From Siphonodentalium dalli (lineage: Eukaryota; Mollusca; Scaphopoda; Gadilida; Siphonodentaliidae), in contig CP136066.1 of the NCBI GenBank assembly GCA_032622095.1, positions 98,415,319-98,479,318 of the forward strand: 64,000 nt of DNA, given 5' to 3'. Both the position numbers and the translations under genes were made by a program. Positions 47,360 to 59,547 of this stretch are shown here, one piece after another (position 1 is the first letter of the stretch; each line of letters begins with the position of its first letter). The notes under the pieces were generated by a model. It was given only the letters and a program-made list of their open reading frames with translations, did not search any database and was not told the origin of the DNA.

Positions 47360-48110
47360 AATTACAGTGTCTCTGTTCCATATTTACAAATCCGTTCAAT
47401 ACGCATCCCGTTGACGTCAGATGACGTAAATGACGCTCCTCTCAACCACGAAACCGGAACTATAAAATAAAAACGTCATCTTACACGACAGAGCAAGCCC
47501 TGTATGACTTTTTGTGCCCGAATAAACATTGGCTGTTGTGTCACGGTTTTAGGACGGGTGTGTGTAATAAACATAGAGCGACCATGTGTTAACGAGTTTG
47601 TCGATACGGCACTTGCGCCATCGCGGAAGGAAAAACTCGAGGCTACGCCCTCATTCTATCCTTCCGCGCTAGCACCCGTGTCATATCAACAAACATATTA
47701 AGACACTTGTGTCGTTCTGTGTATTTATTACATGCTTGTTCCTAGAATTGCAGTGTTACTGCTGTTCCATATTAACAAATTCACGAGTATGGAACATACG
47801 CATCCCGTCAATGTCACATGGCGTAAATGACGTTCGCATCAACCATGAAACCGGAACTATAAAATAAAGCATCACAACACATGCCAAAACAAGCCCTGTG
47901 TGTGCCCGAATAAACATTGTAAGTCTGTTTTTACGGATTCTATGTCGGTGGTGTATAATAACAATCGAACGACACATATGTTAATGGGTTTGTTGATACG
48001 GCACTTGTACCATCTGGGAATGATATATAAAACTTGAGGCTATGCTACTCGTTCTATACGTATGCGCTAGTACTTGTGCAATATCAACTAATCAATTAGC
48101 ACACCGATGT
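47360..48110. repeat. Two diverged direct copies of a ~370-nt unit
   Basis: Both copies contain gaaaccggaactataaaataaa, a caagccctgt block, cccgaataaacatt, gttgatacggcactt-type and gctagtacttgtg-type blocks. Copy 1 is about 47360-47735, copy 2 about 47736-48110. The TATA-like ataaaata motifs are conserved in both. No ORF is conserved. Confidence 0.7.
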
Positions 48111-48277
48111 CGTCATATGCATATATATAATGTCTATATATGCCATGGAATTTGTTTTCACTGTTTTAACTTTCCACAAATGTGAAACGAACGCTCTTTA
48201 TTCATACAACATCAGGCATAGATTCCATAAACGCTCTTCAATTTGATATAAAGTTCTGCTTTATTTTTTCACTCCAG

Positions 48278-48410
48278 GAGATATACGGCCCCCGATCTGC
48301 TTGGAATGACAGAACAAGGCGACTTCTGTGAGGCCACAGTCTACATCACTCCTCCGGATGGCGACCATTCAGATGTGGATAGTGGTGATGAGGCGAGCGG
48401 AGGATACTAG
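48278..48410 (+). pseudogene. piggyBac-type transposase N-terminal fragment
   Basis: Acceptor tcactccag, then a frame (phase 2) encoding APDLLGMTEQGDFCEATV and YITPPDGDHSDVDSGDEAS, ending in TAG. The I-x-P-P ... S-D-x-D-S-G-D-E block is typical of the acidic N-terminus of piggyBac transposases. The rest of the transposase is absent. It could relate to the many TTAA-flanked MITEs here. The short length keeps the call tentative. Confidence 0.42.
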
Positions 48411-48599
48411 TGATTAGTGATAAGGGATTTAACGAATTTACTAAACGATTCAGGGATTTCGCGTAATTACTAATTTCACTGATTTACTGTAACATATATA
48501 AAGTGTAGTTAAATCATGTTATATATCTACTTATCATGTTACATGTATTCTGTCTGAGTAATAAACCATTACATTACAAAAAAGACTGGTTGACAATCT

Positions 48600-48800
48600 A
48601 TCTAGGTCACAGTTGTACACTGAAGACAACATGTAGACTAACTAAGCTTAGTCAAACGTTTGTCCACATGATGACTAACTTAGTTTAGTCAAAATGACTA
48701 AGGTAGAAAATTAGTCATAATCACTAAAGTGATGTTAGTCACAACGACGAATAATTGGGCCATTATAGATTCAGTTGTTTTGACTATCTTTTCTTAGTCA
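48600..48800. repeat. Cluster of TGACTAA/TTAGTCA motifs
   Basis: About ten tagtca or tgacta words on both strands within 200 nt (gactaacttagtttagtca, tgactaaggtag, ttagtcataatcac). Possibly a decayed short-palindrome repeat. The rest of 48.4-49.5 kb shows nothing recognisable. Confidence 0.5.
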
Positions 48801-49589
48801 CTGGGAAGTGAAAATGTAATTGGTGGAAAGTTTATGCACACAATTCTGATACTCAGCCAGATGCTATATTCTCCATAATCAAACACCGAATTGGAAGCAG
48901 AACAACCATCGTTCAATTCCCTAAAACACTGATTCCAACACTGGTCAGTTGAGAAGTATATCAACATATTGTGATGTAAGTCTGTTTAACTGGATGATTT
49001 GTCCTGGACGGATGGATTTTACGAGATGATGTCTATGAAATCTACTGCTATCTGGGTATATTACTGCCTCCTGGTTGTAACTTAAATTGCGACGTAGCGC
49101 TAGAGTTCAACACCTTTCAAATAACTTTTTTATTCTGTATTTATTTTTACATCACTGAATAATATAGTATGACACTTTTCAGACGAGGGTCAAGAGACTT
49201 TTAAGCGAGGGTCAAGTTGGATTAACACATTACAGAGATTTATCGTTGACATATTTCATTCAACACCCCCGGAGCCCCTGTAATAAATATTTTCACTTGT
49301 ACTCATACACTTCAGAAGTCCAAAGTAGTATTAGTATCAATTTTATGTTTTATAACATGTACACACAATGCCGCCCAATGTTGATTTTGCCCTTTACTAA
49401 CCTGAAACTATCTAACATCATAAAAGATTTTTTTTTTCGCAATATATGAAAGTCCCGGCAGCGATGGGTTAAGCCTATTTAAACTTCAAGAGGTCAATGT
49501 TCCTTTTCTGGTATTTTAAAAAACAATAATCTTGCAGTTCCACAACAACCCAATTTACTGCACAAAAATCAGCAGTATAAATAATACCT

Positions 49590-49850
49590 AGACTCCTTTC
49601 GTAACTTCGGAACTCCGCCAGACTCTACCTGGCCATCCAGGGGGGAGTCGAAAAAAATTTGCAGGCACGTATGCTGATTTTTTACTTTCGATCCTTGTTG
49701 GGACCCACCCACCCCCGCGTCCAAATTTTTTTCCATTTTCGGCAGGGGGGGGGGGTCGGAAAAAATTTCCAGGCACGTATGATGGGGTGGGTGGGTGTCT
49801 CTCGGGTCCGAAAAGCAGTTTTTTCCATGTGCCAAATTTCTGTTCCATTT
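49590..49850. repeat. G/C-tract repeat family
   Basis: Contains tccaggcacgtatgatgg, cattttcggcagggggg and cccacccacccc segments, with gcaggcacgtatgctgattttt repeated. Related sequence at 52200-52480 lies in reverse orientation. Long reading frames here are shadows of low complexity. Confidence 0.65.
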
Positions 49851-49918
49851 CTGCTATTGAGTCTTATTTTGATGTGTTTTGAACAGAAACAGGTCATATA
49901 TAGTTAATAGCAATGCTA

Positions 49919-50657
49919 TCTATTATATATTTTGGGAAATCTGTGTGTCTGTCTGTCTGTCTGTGTGTTCGCGATGGACTCTAAAACGGCCGAGCCGATT
50001 TCGACGAAACTTGGTATGTGGGGTTACTTTCGGCCGGGGAGTGGCATGGGCCTGTTAATTTGCCCATGCGACGTGACTTTGACCTTGAAATCGGGTTATT
50101 TCAAGGTCGAACGCCCGAGTATCACGGGATTTCGATGAAAATTAGTGTCTGGGGATACTTTCGTATGGGGAGTGTCGTAAGCCTATTCGTTTGCCCGTGC
50201 GACGTGACCTTGACCTTGAAATCTGGTCAATTCAAGGTCAAATCGCGAATTTTGATGGGATTTCGACGAAATTTGATACGTGGGGTTACTTTTGTCCACT
50301 GAGTGTTTTGGACGGGTCGAGTCGTGACCCCGACCTGACCTTGACCTTCAAATTGATCAATTTGAGGTCAAATCGGGTAAAACCGGATGGATTTCGACGG
50401 GTACTATTGTCGGGTACTTTTGTCCTGGCAGTGTTTTGGACGGGTCAAATCGTGACCCCACCTCACCTTGACCTTCAAAATGGACAATTCTAGGTCAAAT
50501 CGCGCAATTCGCCGAAAATCAGAGGGGAAACATCCCGGACGAAGTCGGGTCCACCTGCTGACCTTGACCTTCAAAATGGACAATTCAAGGTAAAATCGCG
50601 CAATTCGCCGAAAAGCAGAGGGGAAACAGCTCGGACGAAGTCGGGTCCACCTGCTAG
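49919..50657 (+). mobile_element. Helitron-like element, second family, copy 1
   Basis: Starts TCTATTATATATTTTGGGAA after an A. Ends with a hairpin (tcggacgaagtcggg), then tccacctgCTAG before T. The interior holds a tctg microsatellite, gatttcgacgaaacttggtat, and repeated gacctgaccttgaccttcaa blocks. The 50510-50550 part repeats the 3' end internally without the final CTAG. Confidence 0.82.
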
Positions 50658-51298
50658 TCTATTATATATTTTGGGAAATCTGTCTGTGTGTGTGTGTCTG
50701 TCTGTCTGTCTGTGTGTTCGCGATGGACTCGAAAACGGCCGAGCCGATTTCGATGAAACTTGGTATGTGGGGATACTTTCGGCCGGGGAGTGGCATGTGC
50801 CTATTAATTTGCCCGTGCGACGTGACCTTGACATCGGGTCATTTCAAGGTCGAACGCCCGAGTATCACGGGATTTCGATGAAAATTAGTGTCTAGGGATA
50901 CTTTCGTATGGGGAGTGTCGTAAGCCTATTCGTTTGCCCGTGCGACGTGACCTTGAAATCGGGTCAACTCAAGGTCAAGTCGCGAATTTTGATGGGATTT
51001 CGACGAAATTTTATACGTAGGGTTACTTTTGTCCACTGAGTGTTTTGGGCGGGTCAAATCGTGACCCCGACCTGACCTTGACCTTCAAAATGATCAATTC
51101 AAGGTCAAATCGGGTAAAACCGGATGGATTTCGACGGTACTTTTGTCGGGTACTTTTGTCCGGGTAGTGTTTTTGACGGGTCAAATCGTGACATCCACCT
51201 GACCTTGACCTTCAAAATGGACAATTTAAGGTCAAATCGCGCAATTCGCCGAAAAGCAGAGGGGAAACAGCCCGGACGAAGTCGGGTCCACCTGCTAG
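50658..51298 (+). mobile_element. Helitron-like element, second family, copy 2, head-to-tail
   Basis: Begins TCTATTATATATTTTGGGAA directly after the CTAG end of copy 1 and ends cccggacgaagtcgggtccacctgCTAG in front of TA. The body is highly similar to copy 1 with small deletions. Shared CTAG/TC junction shows tandem insertion or rolling-circle read-through. Confidence 0.85.
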
Positions 51299-52200
51299 TA
51301 CTATATATAGAGGTTATCAGAAGTTGGATCAGTTGCACGACGGCCAACAATAACCCAAATTCAACTTGATAGAACAAGAAACTGGGCTATTGGAAAAATA
51401 AAATTTAATCAGGATTCCATCTACTGATACAACAAAATAAGAATAACTATGCAGAACTCAGCTGAAAATAAGCAATAAAATGAAAGCACACTTGACCATA
51501 TGTGACATGGAAATAAAGATATAATAAATAATGGAATAAAATAGACTTTTGACAACGTAAAACATAAAATCTTAACATATAAATTGAAGGCCAGCCGGGC
51601 CAGCTTGAATAATTTCAAATTGTTTTCCAAGTCAATGTGGATCAGTTTGTAATGTTAATCACAGTAACAAAGATTTTATCGTCACTGATATCGTGAGCAA
51701 AAAAGAAGTGAGATTGGGCTATCCATCCATATGTTATTCCCAATTATTACGAAGTCTATTACGTCAAGCAGTGGCTACCAGCCTGCCATTACACGCTATA
51801 ACATGTTTCCTCACTTCTGGTTTCTGAGATGCCACAAGAAGAGTCATGCGGGTATATCATGGTTATGTTTGGTATTAGCATTATTCTTCAAACTGGGATG
51901 AACTGGGATGAACAGTTGTATTTCCACATGTTTTGATAAACAATTTAGTTCAAGCAATATATCACATAGCAAATATCAAAATATCAAATAATCTGAAATG
52001 TGTTGTACCATGTAGTCTGTAGAATACTCAAATGTGATTATGTGACTAGATCATGTGACTATATATTATGAAAATGAATGTTAATAAAAACTTTGGCACT
52101 CTGCCTATCCCTAGAAATGTGATTATGTTGACACATTTCTTGATTAATGACACTTATATGATAAATTCAAATAGTATCGTTATCTTCATTATGCACTATT
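51299..52200. other. Intergenic stretch, nothing recognised
   Basis: AT-rich DNA with a short duplication (aactgggatg repeated at 51893-51910). No splice-flanked open frame, repeat end or RNA gene was recognised. Confidence 0.4.
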
Positions 52201-52480
52201 AAAATCTCGCGCAATAAACTATTTATGGGGTGGGTGTCCAAAACTGACCGAAAAAAAATTCCTGAAACGGAAAAAAAAGGTGCCGAGGTGTCCAAAATTG
52301 CCTGGAAAAAAGGCCGGAAACGGAAGAAATTGGGTGGGTGCGTTAAAAATTAAAATGATCATACGTGCCTGGAATTTTTTTTCCGACCCCCCCTGTTTTC
52401 GGCAGTTTTTCCTACCATTTTTGGACACCCACCCCCTTTTAACACTAAAACAGAGATTTGCGGGGGGGGGATTCACCTTG
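52200..52480. repeat. G/C-tract repeat family, second copy
   Basis: Contains gatcatacgtgcctggaattt, ccgaccccccctgttttcggc and tttttggacacccaccccc, matching the 49590-49850 repeat in reverse orientation, plus internal inverted parts. Confidence 0.65.
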
Positions 52481-52689
52481 AACAGCTGTATATAAATTTA
52501 TGTGCATACTATTAAAGACATATTATGTACTTGTTCGGGTGCGTATAACTCACCTGATACAGACCAATGTTACTCTGTAGTAATACAAAACTATTAGTTA
52601 AAAGGCCTGAGTGGTAAAGGGTATGTGGCATGCCACGCCAGCCGTTGAGGCATGCCAATATCCCATAATATGTCAAATATAGAGAATTA

Positions 52690-52910
52690 TTGAAATATGA
52701 AATACAACGAAAAAGCGAAATAGGAAAATACAGCAAAATAGCGGAATAAAAAATGCATCGAAATGACGAAATAGCTCGAATTATAGAAATAAGAACGAAA
52801 TAGAGCGAATTATAGAAATAAGAAATCATTTTTATTAACTAAATAACGGAGATATTTGAAGAAGTGTTTTTGACGAAATAACGGAGATATTTGAAGACGT
52901 GTTTTAAAGA
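52690..52910. repeat. Short tandem duplications
   Basis: gaattatagaaataagaa occurs twice near 52777-52830, and gaaataacggagatatttgaaga occurs twice at about 52842-52895. No coding signal. Confidence 0.7.
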
Positions 52911-53079
52911 GCGTAACCCGTAAGCATAAGGGTGGGCTTGTGGAGGTTTGGGGCCGCTATTTAAAAATACGCTCTTTAAAAAATCGTCAGTTGTGGGTTG
53001 CACCCCACAAGTTACTCAAACAAAAGATCGCACCCCACAAGTATTCATGGGTATGTGTGGTCACCCCACAAGTATACTC

Positions 53080-53530
53080 TGGCCAGTGCGTCCATCCGTC
53101 CGTCCGTCCGTACAAACATGTTGCATTATTGTTCAGCAACCGCTGGGCAGATTTAGCTGATTTTTGGTATGGTGATAGAGCAGCATGGGGGAACAGCTAC
53201 ATGCATAGCGCGGGATTCGTCCACCCATTTTCACCAGAGTTATGGCCCTTTTTTCACTTAGAAATTTCAATTTTGTCCGTCCGTACAAACATTTTGCATT
53301 ATTGTTCAGCAACCGCTTGGCAGATTTAGCTGATATTTGGTATGGTGATAGAGCAGCATGGGGGAACAGCTACACGCATAGCGCGGGTTTCGTCCACCCA
53401 TTTTCACCAGAGTTATGGCCCTTTTTTGACTTAGAAAATTCAATTTTGTCCGTCCGTACAAACATTTTGCATTATTGTTCAGCAACCGCTGGGCAGATTT
53501 AGCTGATATTTGGTATGGTGATACCGTCCA
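53080..53530 (+). repeat. ~180-nt tandem repeat, 2.5 copies
   Basis: Units start gtccgtccgtacaaacat and contain tgcattattgttcagcaacc, gcagatttagctgatat, gtgatagagcagcatggggg and agagttatggccctttttt. The long open frame across it encodes the same repeated peptide and is not a gene. Similar tgatagagcag... repeats are common in Helitron-like elements. Confidence 0.85.
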
Positions 53531-53697
53531 TGCTTAATCCGAATAGCTACGATCGGGGGTAAATGCCACGCGACAGCGTACCTCTTGTTTTGGTTGTGTT
53601 CATATTTCAAAAAGCCTATTTCCATCGGAATTTTGACTGATATTAAAGTCGGAAATTGATGAAATGATCTCTTAACTTTTAAACGTAAGGGGAATAG

Positions 53698-53703
53698 TTT
53701 ATT
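53698..53703 (-). terminator. Possible poly(A) signal for the FReD gene
   Basis: AATAAA on the minus strand, about 425 nt after the FReD stop codon. The motif is common in AT-rich DNA, so this is only the best-placed candidate. Confidence 0.3.
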
Positions 53704-53809
53704 TTTGTCCTATTCACGTTATTTGGTATAATGATTCGATTTTTTTAGAGTATAGACTCTTAAAACAATAGGTACTCTAGAGTATAGCTACGTAGGTACT
53801 GAGCTTTGT

Positions 53810-54000
53810 CCCAGGGGGACCTGCCTAGGTACTCTGTAGTACCAAATATTTAGGTACCCTGGAGTACCAATATTTAGGTTATCTGGAATACCTATATTTA
53901 GGTTCTCTGGAGTACCTATATTTAGGTTCTCTGGAGTACCAATATTTAGGTTCTCTTGAGTATCTATATTTAGGTTATGTGGAGTACCTATCCAGGCATT
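53810..54000. repeat. 24-nt minisatellite downstream of the FReD gene
   Basis: About seven units of taggttctctggagtacctatatt. Many units contain the near-palindrome ggtac....gtacc. The array lies within 130-320 nt of the FReD stop codon, probably in its 3' UTR if the poly(A) signal at 53698 is used. Confidence 0.85.
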
Positions 54001-54128
54001 ATAAATAACGCCAACGTCATTGTTGAATCAACTGGTGTACAGTACACTTCACTTATACCCGACAAAGTCAAAACGTTATTCACTGCACATTCAATTTAAG
54101 AAATATGTCTGTCCAACGATGCAATTCA

Positions 54129-54760
54129 TCATCCCACACGACGCAGCATCATTTTGGTATGCATCATAGACTGGCTGCTTCCGTAGTTGAATTTCCACCG
54201 CATCCCATATTGACCTGGGCCCACTTGAGTTGTGTTGAGATATTCGCCATTAAGACTGCTATGGAAACAACAATCAAACCACCACGCCCCGCGCCGAGTG
54301 CTTGGACATTTGCATCGGCTGTGGTCATTATCAAAGGTGCTGAACTCTTTCCCGTCATGGTAACTCATGGATTCACCAGTCGTCCCACTGTAGCCGGTCA
54401 CGTGGATGGTGTAGCTGTTTGGTGCGCCATCGAGACTGAACCTGGAATATTTAGCATACCCTTCCTGTCCGTCTGCCCTTCTCAGTGCGACATAGAGCTC
54501 GGTCGTTCCACTTTGAGTGAGAATGTGTACATTTTCCAGCCCAAGCCAATAATCTCCAGATAAGAAGGTATTACTGAATCCACAGACATAATCAATCCAG
54601 TTCCGGAAGAAATCAACCTTCCCGTCGCGTCTCAGTTGGAACACCGTCCACCCGCCTCCATCAGTCGCCATGTCGCAGACGACTTCCATTTCAGTGGTGC
54701 CATCTGGAAGAATCCGATACAAGCCTTCACCGTAGCCAGCATCCAATAACTCTTTACAAT
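54129..54760 (-). CDS. Fibrinogen-related domain (FReD) protein, terminal exon
   Basis: A 632-nt exon from acceptor ttcatttag to a TGA stop encodes a whole fibrinogen C-terminal domain (about 210 residues, the usual size). It opens DCKELLDAGYGEGLYRI, then VVCDMATDGGGWTVFQ, DYWLGLENVHILT, FSTFDNDHSRC, GAWWFDCC and LNGEY. These match ficolin/tenascin/FREP-type domains. The calcium loop is shorter than usual around DNDHSRCKC, and the expected Cys pair is C..CC-like, so ligand binding may differ. FReD proteins are mostly secreted lectin-like recognition molecules. The exon enters in phase 1, so upstream exons (signal peptide, linker) exist. A possible poly(A) signal for the minus strand is at 53698-53703. 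Confidence 0.92.
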
Positions 54761-54769
54761 CTAAATGAA

Positions 54770-56550
54770 AAATATTATTAATGTATAACTCATGTACACT
54801 CTAAAACTCCAGGGGCAAACCTCTCTAATTAAGCAGCTCAAGAACAATTTATCACTCAACGAAATTACTACTCTTTCTGGGGATACATAATAGCACTTTC
54901 GAGGAGCAAAACAGTTCTGCCATCCGGGGTTATAACTTAGCACTTTCGAGTGCTTGTGAAATATTGCACCGCAGAATGGTAACAAATATACCCACCAGAA
55001 TTGTTAATGGTTTACCTCCCTGGAGAGGCAACATATATCAGTTAAATCCAGAGACAACTGTGTCACAAGGCCCTCTTGGTGGGGAAATTAACCATCCAAG
55101 ACTGGTAGAGTAGCATTTATGGAGCGCAAAGACATTACCTCCATGGAGAAACAACTTGAATGTGAATTAATGTGTGACTCCAATGTATGAAGCTGGTTGA
55201 GTGCAATTTAAACTAGAATGCACTCAGAGAGATGCCAACGTGCGCAAAAATGTAATAAACAATAATTTAAAAAATAATTTCACTGTATTTTACTTAATTT
55301 ATTTAATTTAATTTAATGTTAGCAAAAAAAAGACAATTACCATTTCTCATTTCATCACAGATAAAAGGCAAATTACTATATTAATCATTTAAGTAATTAA
55401 AACCAATTCCATGTTGCCGAAAGGATGAGACTTTAATATCGATTACATTTTTTTCAGCGGCATATTTTGATTTTCATTTTCCGATAGTCAAAGTTGACCA
55501 AAGGAGCAATTATAAGAAATAATTAATACTATTTGTGTAAATATTGATAGCAGCCAATATGCAACAATAAATATCAATAATTAATCAATAATTATTCAAT
55601 AACGATCATTTTATGTAATAATAAACTCTTCAAACGGTGTTTGTGTCAACAAATGCGTTTTGTTTTGTGTTACGTCATTCGTCGTATTTGACCCGGAACT
55701 CGGCTGAAGGTTAGGCTATTAAGCCTATTGCGTCGAATTACGAAATCGCGTTTTGAATGTCTCTCTTTTCCCGCACGATAAAAAGAGGTCTTCGCACGAA
55801 CCAAAAATGATAAAACTTCCCAATTATAAGTAAAAATACCCAAATGAAGGAGTCTATGTAGGTCCCGAAGGAGTCTATAGACTCTTTGATGTAGAGTTCT
55901 GATGGAGAAAATGTAGGTCGATCTATTTTTGTCATAACTCTGACGTATTTTGACCTGGGAGAAAAAATCGAAATCGAGGCTCACTACGAGCATGCCAGTT
56001 TTAAATATAGAAACAGGGAATCCTGACAAATGGCGATATCGGCGACAAACAAATAATCGAAAACACATAAAATAAACATAGCAAAAACGCGGCACAGTAA
56101 AAATGTCAGAACGCCACGAAGTTTTACGTCGCTTTTGGTGACGTCATGGAGTGTGACACCAACCTACGAATCTGTCTGATCGCCATACTGTTGCGCGAGC
56201 GCACGTAACAAGGTAAATGAATAGATTGACTCTTTTATTTTTTCAATGTGAGAAAGTATCGGATAACAGTTTCAAAAATAGTACAAACTGTGCAGATATA
56301 TTCTGTATAAATGTTGCATATATATGTACCAGAATAATAATAGTCTTTTATATACAGCTTGAGAAAATGTTATCGCTCAACAGCACGCACCATAGGCATG
56401 CCATTCAACGGGGTCAATGGGATTGTGATAAATTGACAATTGACTAACCCATCATTACCGATGATTAATAACTAGTTTTTTTTCTAATATATATTCTTCT
56501 TTAAGCAAAAGTGCTATACTTTAATGGATGTGCACGCATGCATGCAACAT
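54770..56550. other. Intron or upstream DNA, nothing firm
   Basis: AT-rich. Diverged direct copies near 54790-55170 share 'ccatggagaaacaac'/'ccctggagaggcaac'-type words. A TGACGTCA palindrome at about 56139 with CpGs around it is a CRE-like site, but no transcript start is evident. The 141-codon open frame at 55670-56095 shows no family resemblance. Confidence 0.3.
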
Positions 56551-58939
56551 AAATGTGACCCGCCATTTCAAATCCAGTCGTAAGTCGGGATTTTTTTACC
56601 CTGTGCCAATGCATTCTCTTATATATGCGAGTCGACCATAGGTCGCCTCGCATATATAAGAGAATGCATGCATTGGCCCAACAATTTTTTACAATTATAA
56701 TAATTTTTTCTTTTATTCTTTAACAATTTTATAATTTCACCCATACAGAGCCCCAGACAAACATGAGCAGACGACACTCTTCTATATGCTTCTATATATG
56801 TGTGGGGCTCCCTGCAGGGTAATGGATGTTTTTTTATTTTATGTCCTAAAAATTGTAAGAAACCTTTATTTTAAAAAAATGACAAAACAATGTTAGGCCA
56901 ATGCATTCTCTTATAGTGTAGTGACTTAGCGACAAAATTTTGTCATATCGGAACGGACTGGCCAAAAGTGCCATTTTTTTATATTATGTCAAGTTAGGTG
57001 TGCTCTTTCAGAAAGTGAACTAGAAACAGGTTTCTGGTCAATATTAACCCTTGTTTCCAGTATAAATCCAAGATGGCGGCCAAATTCAATCATTATTTCA
57101 CCATGACGTTCCAACTGGTATACAATTTAAAGCACATGCATAATAAAGGCGTCATTCTATCCGGCATTGTCATATTTTGAAGATAGTAGCAATCCAGGCT
57201 GACCAAATTTGAAAATTATCACTTTTTGGACCAAAAGCATGAAATTTTGTCATAAAATCATTCTCGTTTCAATTATTTCGGAATAATAAACAGACAATTT
57301 CTCAAAACTGTTTCAGTGCAGATCAAAGGTTAAGATCTTAAAAATTTCAGAAAAGTATACTGCAAACAAAATATACAACATCTAGGACAAATTCGTAACC
57401 ATATTTTAGACATTTTGGATTATGTTACCCCTCACCTCAAAAATCATGAAATTTTGTTTTTGTGATAAACATCCGATAGAACATGGATGAGAATCTGTAA
57501 AGGGCTCTATTCGATCACATTTCTAAATACTGTAATTGCAATTACACACACAATGACCAAAGTTGAAATTTACAACTTTTTCGACTAAAATATGCAATTT
57601 TGTAAGAAAATCCTCATCATTTCAAATATTTTGGTCCAATAAATGGTCATTTACACATAGGATATTTGCGATTGTTCAAAATGTTTGGTCTTAAATGTTT
57701 TGGACATATATACTGAAAACAATGAATACATTCTCTGTGGTTCATATGTAACAACGTTTCAGAAAATTTGTTTTATGTTACCCCTCACCCCAAAAAGCAC
57801 GAAAATGTGACTTGGTTGTAAAGATTCAATAAATCTTTGGTTAAATCTTATAAAGTGAGTTTGTCGATGACAATTAGTCATATATTGTTATGTAACAATC
57901 TCATTGCCAGTATACTGTTTAAATTTACAATTGTATGCCTAATAACAGCTATATTTTATGGTAAAATAACCATCATTTCAAATATTTTCAACCAATATAT
58001 GGGCAATTTCTCAAACATTTCCCAAGATTGTACACCACATGCGGCCTTGAAAGTTTCGAAAATGACTGTCAAATACAACACATTTAAAGGTGTATACATG
58101 TCATGTCTTGGTGAAATAGAATAAAATTCTAAAAATCTATTATACCATAAATAATTTGAAGGTTTTGACTTATATAATCTACAAATGTAGCATACAAGAA
58201 GGGGTATATATAGACATGTAGTTCAGATCACAACTTTAATTTGTCTATCAATAATACACATAACATAAAGATGGTCTATCTTTGTTTATACTCTGTTCTT
58301 AAATTCACGTTTGTTATGTTGTACCTGTATTACTATAATGTGCACAGTCTGATCATACTAGCAGATATATAGCAACTCATAGATTGTCATGTTATAATCA
58401 CCGGTGACCATGTTGATACATTGAACAAATATTTTAGGCATTCTTAATATCACAATTACAACTGCATAATTATGAGCATGGTAAATCAGCTATTGCACAT
58501 TTGCACCTGTTACAAGTTTGGGATTTGCAACAACACTTGATGAGTTCTGAACACGCAGCTGCAGCTTCGGTAATGTAGTCCACAATGGTTTACATCCATG
58601 ATCTTCAACTGTCCATTCCCAGTCATGCGGGCCATGTATTGGAATTTTTATGTCATGACAAGTGTACCACAATCCTGCATGGTATATGGCTCATTTCATA
58701 TGATGTATTAGGGCCCCTTTTGAGCGACAAGTTTTGGAGAATTCTCTTCATATGCCTCATTATCAGCAACTTTTGACAACCTTTATTATAATTAATGGCA
58801 ATGAAACGTTTGAGTTCTTTGAAAATATATGAGGACGAATCTAGTTGAATAAAAGGTTGATTCGCCTATAGAAGAAATGTACATGTATCTGTGATAACAG
58901 GATATTATTTCCATGCTATCCAGAAACTTTTTCTGCCCT

Positions 58940-59251
58940 TTATATGGAAGAACAAAGTGGTATCAAACCCAGATATCGAATGAAAATTGGGTAGTGATAA
59001 CAATTGTCATCGCCCAGAGCGGAAAATGAGCTGTTGTCATGGTACAATGTTTTAGTTTTGCCTGTTCCTAGAGAAACACATGTATCACCACCACTGTTAG
59101 CATCCGTAAACTTTGAAAACAGACCGATGACCATTACCAGGACATATGTGTCAACAATCCGAGCACGGATGGTCGTCAGCCCACAAGAAAGCGCATGGAT
59201 AATGTGCGGCACAATTCTAATATCAGCTTCCTCCTGACAACAGTTTCTCAA
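58940..59251 (-). pseudogene. PIN/XPG-I-like domain fragment of a transposon protein
   Basis: Minus-strand frame encoding CCQEEADIRIVPHIIHAL, then IRARIVDTYVLVMVIGLF. This matches the EEADTR..LHA....DTDV.VL block of a widespread invertebrate transposon-associated protein; the EAD and DTD acidic residues resemble a PIN/FEN metal site. Here DTD is DTY, so a metal ligand may be lost. The frame lacks the rest of the protein. Confidence 0.5.
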
Positions 59252-59547
59252 GATTTACTAGGAAGAATTTGCTATTTAGAGAGTTGACGAACATTCTGTC
59301 ATGTTTAACACTTTATCATCATGTTCTGACGCATTACTTGTCAGGAATACAAAAAGTTCAAGCTTATTGTCAGAATGACGGAGGAAGTTGTTCCATTTTT
59401 TTTTAATCTTAGTTTGGCCACCAACTTTTCGTCAAAGAACTATACCACGATTCTCATTAGTGCTGCCTTTTGTGCTGCCTTCTAAACAACTATCCCACAT
59501 AACACACATGACATTAACACTTCTTAGTTTGTAGAGTATAAAGTTCA

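Noticed and set aside
49569-49907. Overlapping frames in G/C-tract DNA
   Set aside because: Low-complexity repeat; the proteins are biased in Pro, Gly, Lys and Phe and match in all frames.
52940-53502. Open frames of 129 and 86 codons
   Set aside because: They encode the same peptide twice because they cross a 180-nt tandem repeat; they begin in low-complexity DNA.
54105-54563. 152-codon plus-strand frame
   Set aside because: Shadow of the fibrinogen-domain exon on the opposite strand.
55670-56095. 141-codon minus-strand frame
   Set aside because: Biased toward Arg, Phe and Leu, with no family resemblance; no splice-site or start support.
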